This document shows positions 60,929 through 64,000 of a stretch of DNA of 64,000 bases, in pieces (the stretch's first letter is position 1; each line of letters begins with the position of its first letter). The position numbers and the translations under genes are program-made. The stretch spans positions 114,975 to 178,974 of the forward strand of contig NZ_SRJD01000006.1 in the NCBI RefSeq assembly GCF_004684935.1, in the 5' to 3' direction. This DNA comes from Sporolactobacillus shoreae (GTDB lineage: Bacteria; Bacillota; Bacilli; Bacillales; Sporolactobacillaceae). The notes beneath the pieces are model-generated. The model saw only the letters and a list, made by a program, of their open reading frames with translations, did no database searches and was not told where the DNA came from.

Positions 60929-61142
60929 GGTATTTCCTTAAAAAAAGTCTAATTAAGGAAATATGAACTAAATCTATTGTTCTACCTGAAGTCATTGGAT
61001 TATACTAGTGTGAGTATTAAAAAAGAAAACCTCGCAAGTTTCCGGAATGCAGTTCTTATGCATTTAAATGCCTCTGCTTTCAGCTGAATCATGATTCACA
61101 ATTGGATATAATGCACATGCACAGGAAGGAGATCATCAGCAA

Positions 61143-63464
61143 TTGGAACATAATCATCATGTTCTTTTCAAAATTTTCACAGTATTAGCAACTGTTTTTC
61201 TGGTTGTAGGATTACTACCATCCCTTTTCGCAGAGGCAAAGACATCCTATACATATTATTATGTTCATAAGGTATCCAAACTGTATACGAGTTACAAGGG
61301 ATCTAAGAGAATGATCCGCTATTTGCCAATTAATGCCCGGCTGAAAACGTATAGCAAGAGCTCCAGTACGATGTACAAAGTATATTACACCGCAGCGAAT
61401 GGCACGATTTCAGGCTATGTCTATCGGGCGAATTTATCGGGCAGGCTGACAACCGTTTACCTGTATATTAAAAAACCGGCTAATTTGTATACAAGTACAA
61501 GTTCTTCAAAAAAAAGAAAAACAACGATCAGTATCAACAGTACCATTTCGACGACAAGTAATTTGAACAGTTCGATGTATTATGTTCACTACTATGGATC
61601 GACTGGTTATGTCTATGCCGGCAATCTTTCGACCGGCAAAACAGCAGTAACGAAATATGTAAAAAGCAGTTCAAGGCAATATAAGAATTATGGACATACC
61701 TCGTACTATTCAGGCTATATACCTGTTGATACGAAACTGACGACCACGAGCCCTCAGTCAAACAGATTATACTGGGTTGATTATAACCACCGTGGAACTT
61801 ATGTCTATGCAGCCAATTTGTCTGATCAGCCAACAGTTGTGACCAAGTATACGAAAAATTATTCCAAATTGTACCGGCAATACGGTCAGTCAAGAGGCTT
61901 CAGCACTGCCATTCCTGCCGGTGTCAAATTGACCACGACGAGTCCGCAGTATGACCCGTTATTCTGGGTCAGCTATGATAATCAAAGCGGGTATGTTTAT
62001 GCAAGCAATCTGACAAGCAGTGAAGTTCCGCTACAGATTCCGACATGGCAGTATAAGACTGTGAGCAACGGTTCCGGTTATATTTATAATCAGCCGATGG
62101 ATGATGGGAATCAGCGTATTATAAGCGGGGATGGAAAACCTGAGCAATTAAGCGTATTTAACGGAATCCGGTTGTATGTCGATAAAACGGCGACATTGAA
62201 CGGTGAAACCTGGTATGAGATTAGAAAACCGGTCGGCAACTATATCGGCTGGGCCAAAAGCAGTGATCTTACGGATGCAGCACAACCTAACCCTAATACA
62301 GCTTCTTTGTTTAATTATTTGACGTATGCGACTGTAACTAAGACTGGGTATCCAATCTTTGATTTGAACCCGGATCAACCCGCCAGCTTTAAAGGTTATT
62401 CGGATGCCTATTATGGGCAAAACGTGCTTATTACCAAGTCCGAGGCTGTTGAGGGTTATACAATGTATTATCTTGACGGGATCGGCTGGATCGATGGAGA
62501 CGCTGTTGATGTGCCAGGAGTCAGACCGATTAGTTTTAAGACAGTAAAAAATCCGAACCAGGGAATTTTCCAATCGTCAGATCTTCAAAACAGGAGTGGC
62601 AGTCTGAGTGATTATCAGAATAATATGCTCGAAGTCATCAATCAGAAAGACGGCCAGGATCTGATTAAGATTAATTACTGGTATGATCAGCCCGAACGTG
62701 ATATTTTTCTTGGCTGGGTTAATAACAGTGATCTGAATGATATTCAGGATGTTTCCGGAGATTTTTCACAGATCTTTCAGGCGGATACTTCTATGAACCA
62801 GCAGGGGCTGGCATACGGTGATGGTTATTACTATGTCGGTTACGATACGGGCGGCAACTATGGCAGAATTCTCAAATATGACAGTAATGGGCGGTACGCA
62901 GGAGAATCAGGAACACTGCCGCTCGGACATGCCTGTTCGATAAGCTACTATAACGGAACGCTCTATGAGGCGGCTGTTATCAATAATCAGACCATCATTA
63001 ATAAGATTGATCCTAATACCCTTACCAGTAATCCTAATGATCAAATTAAGCCTGGTATTGGCGGCACTTATATGATGGCTGTCAAAGACAGTGGTGATCC
63101 AAACCATGATCCGGAATTCATCCTGCTGAAAGAGGGATCAAGTGATACATTTCTATATATCAAGAATGACGGCAGCCTTGATCAGTCAGCGTCAATCCCC
63201 CAGATGGGTGTCGCTCAGGGCATGCAGTACGACAACGGCAAAATTTATTATTTGGCTAATAATTATCTGACAGAGATCAATGAAGCCACACTGCTGAAAC
63301 CGGACAACAGCGGCGCGATTGAGCAAAGTTATCATTTTGGACTTCCGCAGGAATCTCCATCTGAAGCGGAGGGACTGACGATGAACACCATTAATAGAAA
63401 TCATTGGCTTGTCATTGGTGTCGGTCATCATCAGATATTCCAGCAAATTAACCCGTTTAATTGA
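61143..63464 (+). CDS. Large secreted surface protein with SH3-like and GW-type repeats
   Basis: 773 residues. A signal peptide ends near AEAKT (residue 34). Four ~65-residue SH3-like repeats follow, each with a Y-rich strand and a GYVYAGNLS-type ending (YRANLS, YAGNLS, YAANLS, YASNLT). Residues ~300-530 hold three GW-type modules ending GWAKSSDL, GWIDGDAV and GWVNNSDL, which typically bind teichoic or lipoteichoic acid. The last ~230 residues look like a beta-propeller. There is no sortase motif. TTG 61143 follows AAGGAGAT. Possible adhesin or cell-wall-associated protein. Confidence 0.75.
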   Translation: MEHNHHVLFKIFTVLATVFLVVGLLPSLFAEAKTSYTYYYVHKVSKLYTSYKGSKRMIRYLPINARLKTYSKSSSTMYKVYYTAANGTISGYVYRANLSGRLTTVYLYIKKPANLYTSTSSSKKRKTTISINSTISTTSNLNSSMYYVHYYGSTGYVYAGNLSTGKTAVTKYVKSSSRQYKNYGHTSYYSGYIPVDTKLTTTSPQSNRLYWVDYNHRGTYVYAANLSDQPTVVTKYTKNYSKLYRQYGQSRGFSTAIPAGVKLTTTSPQYDPLFWVSYDNQSGYVYASNLTSSEVPLQIPTWQYKTVSNGSGYIYNQPMDDGNQRIISGDGKPEQLSVFNGIRLYVDKTATLNGETWYEIRKPVGNYIGWAKSSDLTDAAQPNPNTASLFNYLTYATVTKTGYPIFDLNPDQPASFKGYSDAYYGQNVLITKSEAVEGYTMYYLDGIGWIDGDAVDVPGVRPISFKTVKNPNQGIFQSSDLQNRSGSLSDYQNNMLEVINQKDGQDLIKINYWYDQPERDIFLGWVNNSDLNDIQDVSGDFSQIFQADTSMNQQGLAYGDGYYYVGYDTGGNYGRILKYDSNGRYAGESGTLPLGHACSISYYNGTLYEAAVINNQTIINKIDPNTLTSNPNDQIKPGIGGTYMMAVKDSGDPNHDPEFILLKEGSSDTFLYIKNDGSLDQSASIPQMGVAQGMQYDNGKIYYLANNYLTEINEATLLKPDNSGAIEQSYHFGLPQESPSEAEGLTMNTINRNHWLVIGVGHHQIFQQINPFN

Positions 63465-63502
63465 TGGATAAACATTTTACTTAAATAAAGTGATGTGCTA
63501 AT

Positions 63503-63526
63503 GTCCCGGATCTGTAAGATCCGAGG
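63503..63526 (+). terminator. Hairpin downstream of the surface gene
   Basis: CGGATC, five bases, GATCCG. The intron starts nine bases after it, so it may be both a terminator and an insertion landmark. Confidence 0.5.
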
Positions 63527-63534
63527 CATTTCTT

Positions 63535-64000
63535 GTGCGCCCGGCATGGACGACAGCTTGGCGGTGAAAGTCCGCTACAGGCTTGGCAGTAGGAACTGTT
63601 AGCTGAAGGCAAGGGTGTCCATCGTGAGGTGGAATCTGAAGGAAGCCGGAGGCAAAATTCCGAGCCGATGAATAAGAACTGCATACTAAGGCTGAACAGA
63701 GGTGGATGAGCCTGCAAGACAAGGTGAAGTCCAATACTGCCCGAACCCCATTCAGTAAATGCAGCGGCTACATGGAAGGAAAGCGGTCGTTCTTACCCGG
63801 GGAGATCTTACAGGGGTTCCCGACAAGAGGGAAGACATTTCCCACAGGAACAATCCAGACAGTGATGCCCGGATGAACTGTAAGAAGTCAGCAGATGCCA
63901 TAGTAGTCCATCAGGACGAAGGGCTGAACAATAGTACTCTCGAAAACAGAGGAGGTGTGAGCGATGCGACAATCACAGACAACATCAAACGATGACTCTC
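63535..64000 (+). mobile_element. Group II intron, 5' part (truncated by window end)
   Basis: The 5' boundary GTGCGCCCGGCATGG matches bacterial group II introns, and the following bases contain further domain I landmarks (GGCGGTGAAAGTCCGCTAC, AAGGGTGTCCATCGTGAGG, GAATCTGAAGGAAGC). The maturase gene begins at 63964. Catalytic domains V-VI lie beyond the window. Confidence 0.85.
63964..64000 (+). CDS. ltrA: Group II intron reverse transcriptase/maturase, 5' end (partial)
   Basis: Only 12 codons are visible (MRQSQTTSNDDS). The ATG follows AGAGGAGGTGTG within domain IV position of the intron. Identity is inferred from the intron around it. Confidence 0.75.
   Translation, partial: MRQSQTTSNDDS

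Overview
This 64 kb window looks like chromosomal DNA from a spore-forming, lactic-acid-producing Bacillales bacterium, most likely Sporolactobacillaceae. The signs are strong AGGAGG-type ribosome sites with many TTG/GTG starts, a fermentative D-lactate dehydrogenase, a ycsG-pxpABC-ycsI cluster as in Bacillus, CcpA (cre) boxes, a SAM-I riboswitch, and a large sugar-polymer locus with sigma-K-like promoters. The genus is inferred from gene content, not proven.

Layout. 0-14 kb: end of msrB, a metal-transport pair (NRAMP-related transporter and a soluble PRC-barrel/MgtE-N/CBS protein), yagU, katA, an FAH-family hydrolase, a broken MarR/quinone-reductase chimera beside a DrrAB-type drug exporter, an aminotransferase, an EAL-HDOD protein and a lipoprotein. 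14-33 kb: a glycan locus with two copies of a [GT4 glycosyltransferase + double kinase-like protein] module, a further GT4, gtaB-ugd-galE, nine more sugar-transfer or nucleotide-sugar genes including a UDP-glucuronate decarboxylase, and a small coat-like protein. 34-43 kb: ldhD, a ketopantoate-reductase-like gene behind a candidate regulatory RNA, the deoB-pdp-deoC nucleoside operon, tRNA-Glu(CTC), ndh and a SAM-riboswitch-controlled sulfhydrylase. 43-51 kb: GT39 transferase, aldehyde dehydrogenase, rpiA and an oxidoreductase divergent from a SorC-type regulator, a TM2 protein and a TnpB-only IS605-type element. 51-56 kb: the 5-oxoprolinase cluster. 56-59 kb: a type VII-secretion polymorphic toxin locus with partner, immunity gene and toxin-gene debris. 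59-64 kb: pepC, a large GW/SH3-repeat surface protein and the 5' part of a group II intron.

How the genes fit together. GtaB, Ugd and Uxs form a route UDP-glucose to UDP-glucuronate to UDP-xylose, with GalE adding a 4-epimer. The surrounding transferases would use these sugars. Matches to the mother-cell sigma-K -10 pattern upstream of the module GT genes and the coat-like gene suggest the product decorates the spore surface. I regard this locus, with its duplicated transferase/kinase-like modules and apparent ATA/ATC start codons, as the most unusual part of the window.

Recent genome dynamics are visible: five copies of a GGCTNTGTT-ended MITE-like repeat, one intact TnpB element and one orphan right end, a deletion chimera, a dipeptidase stub, and toxin-gene fragments. 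All calls come from reading the sequence; no database search was run.
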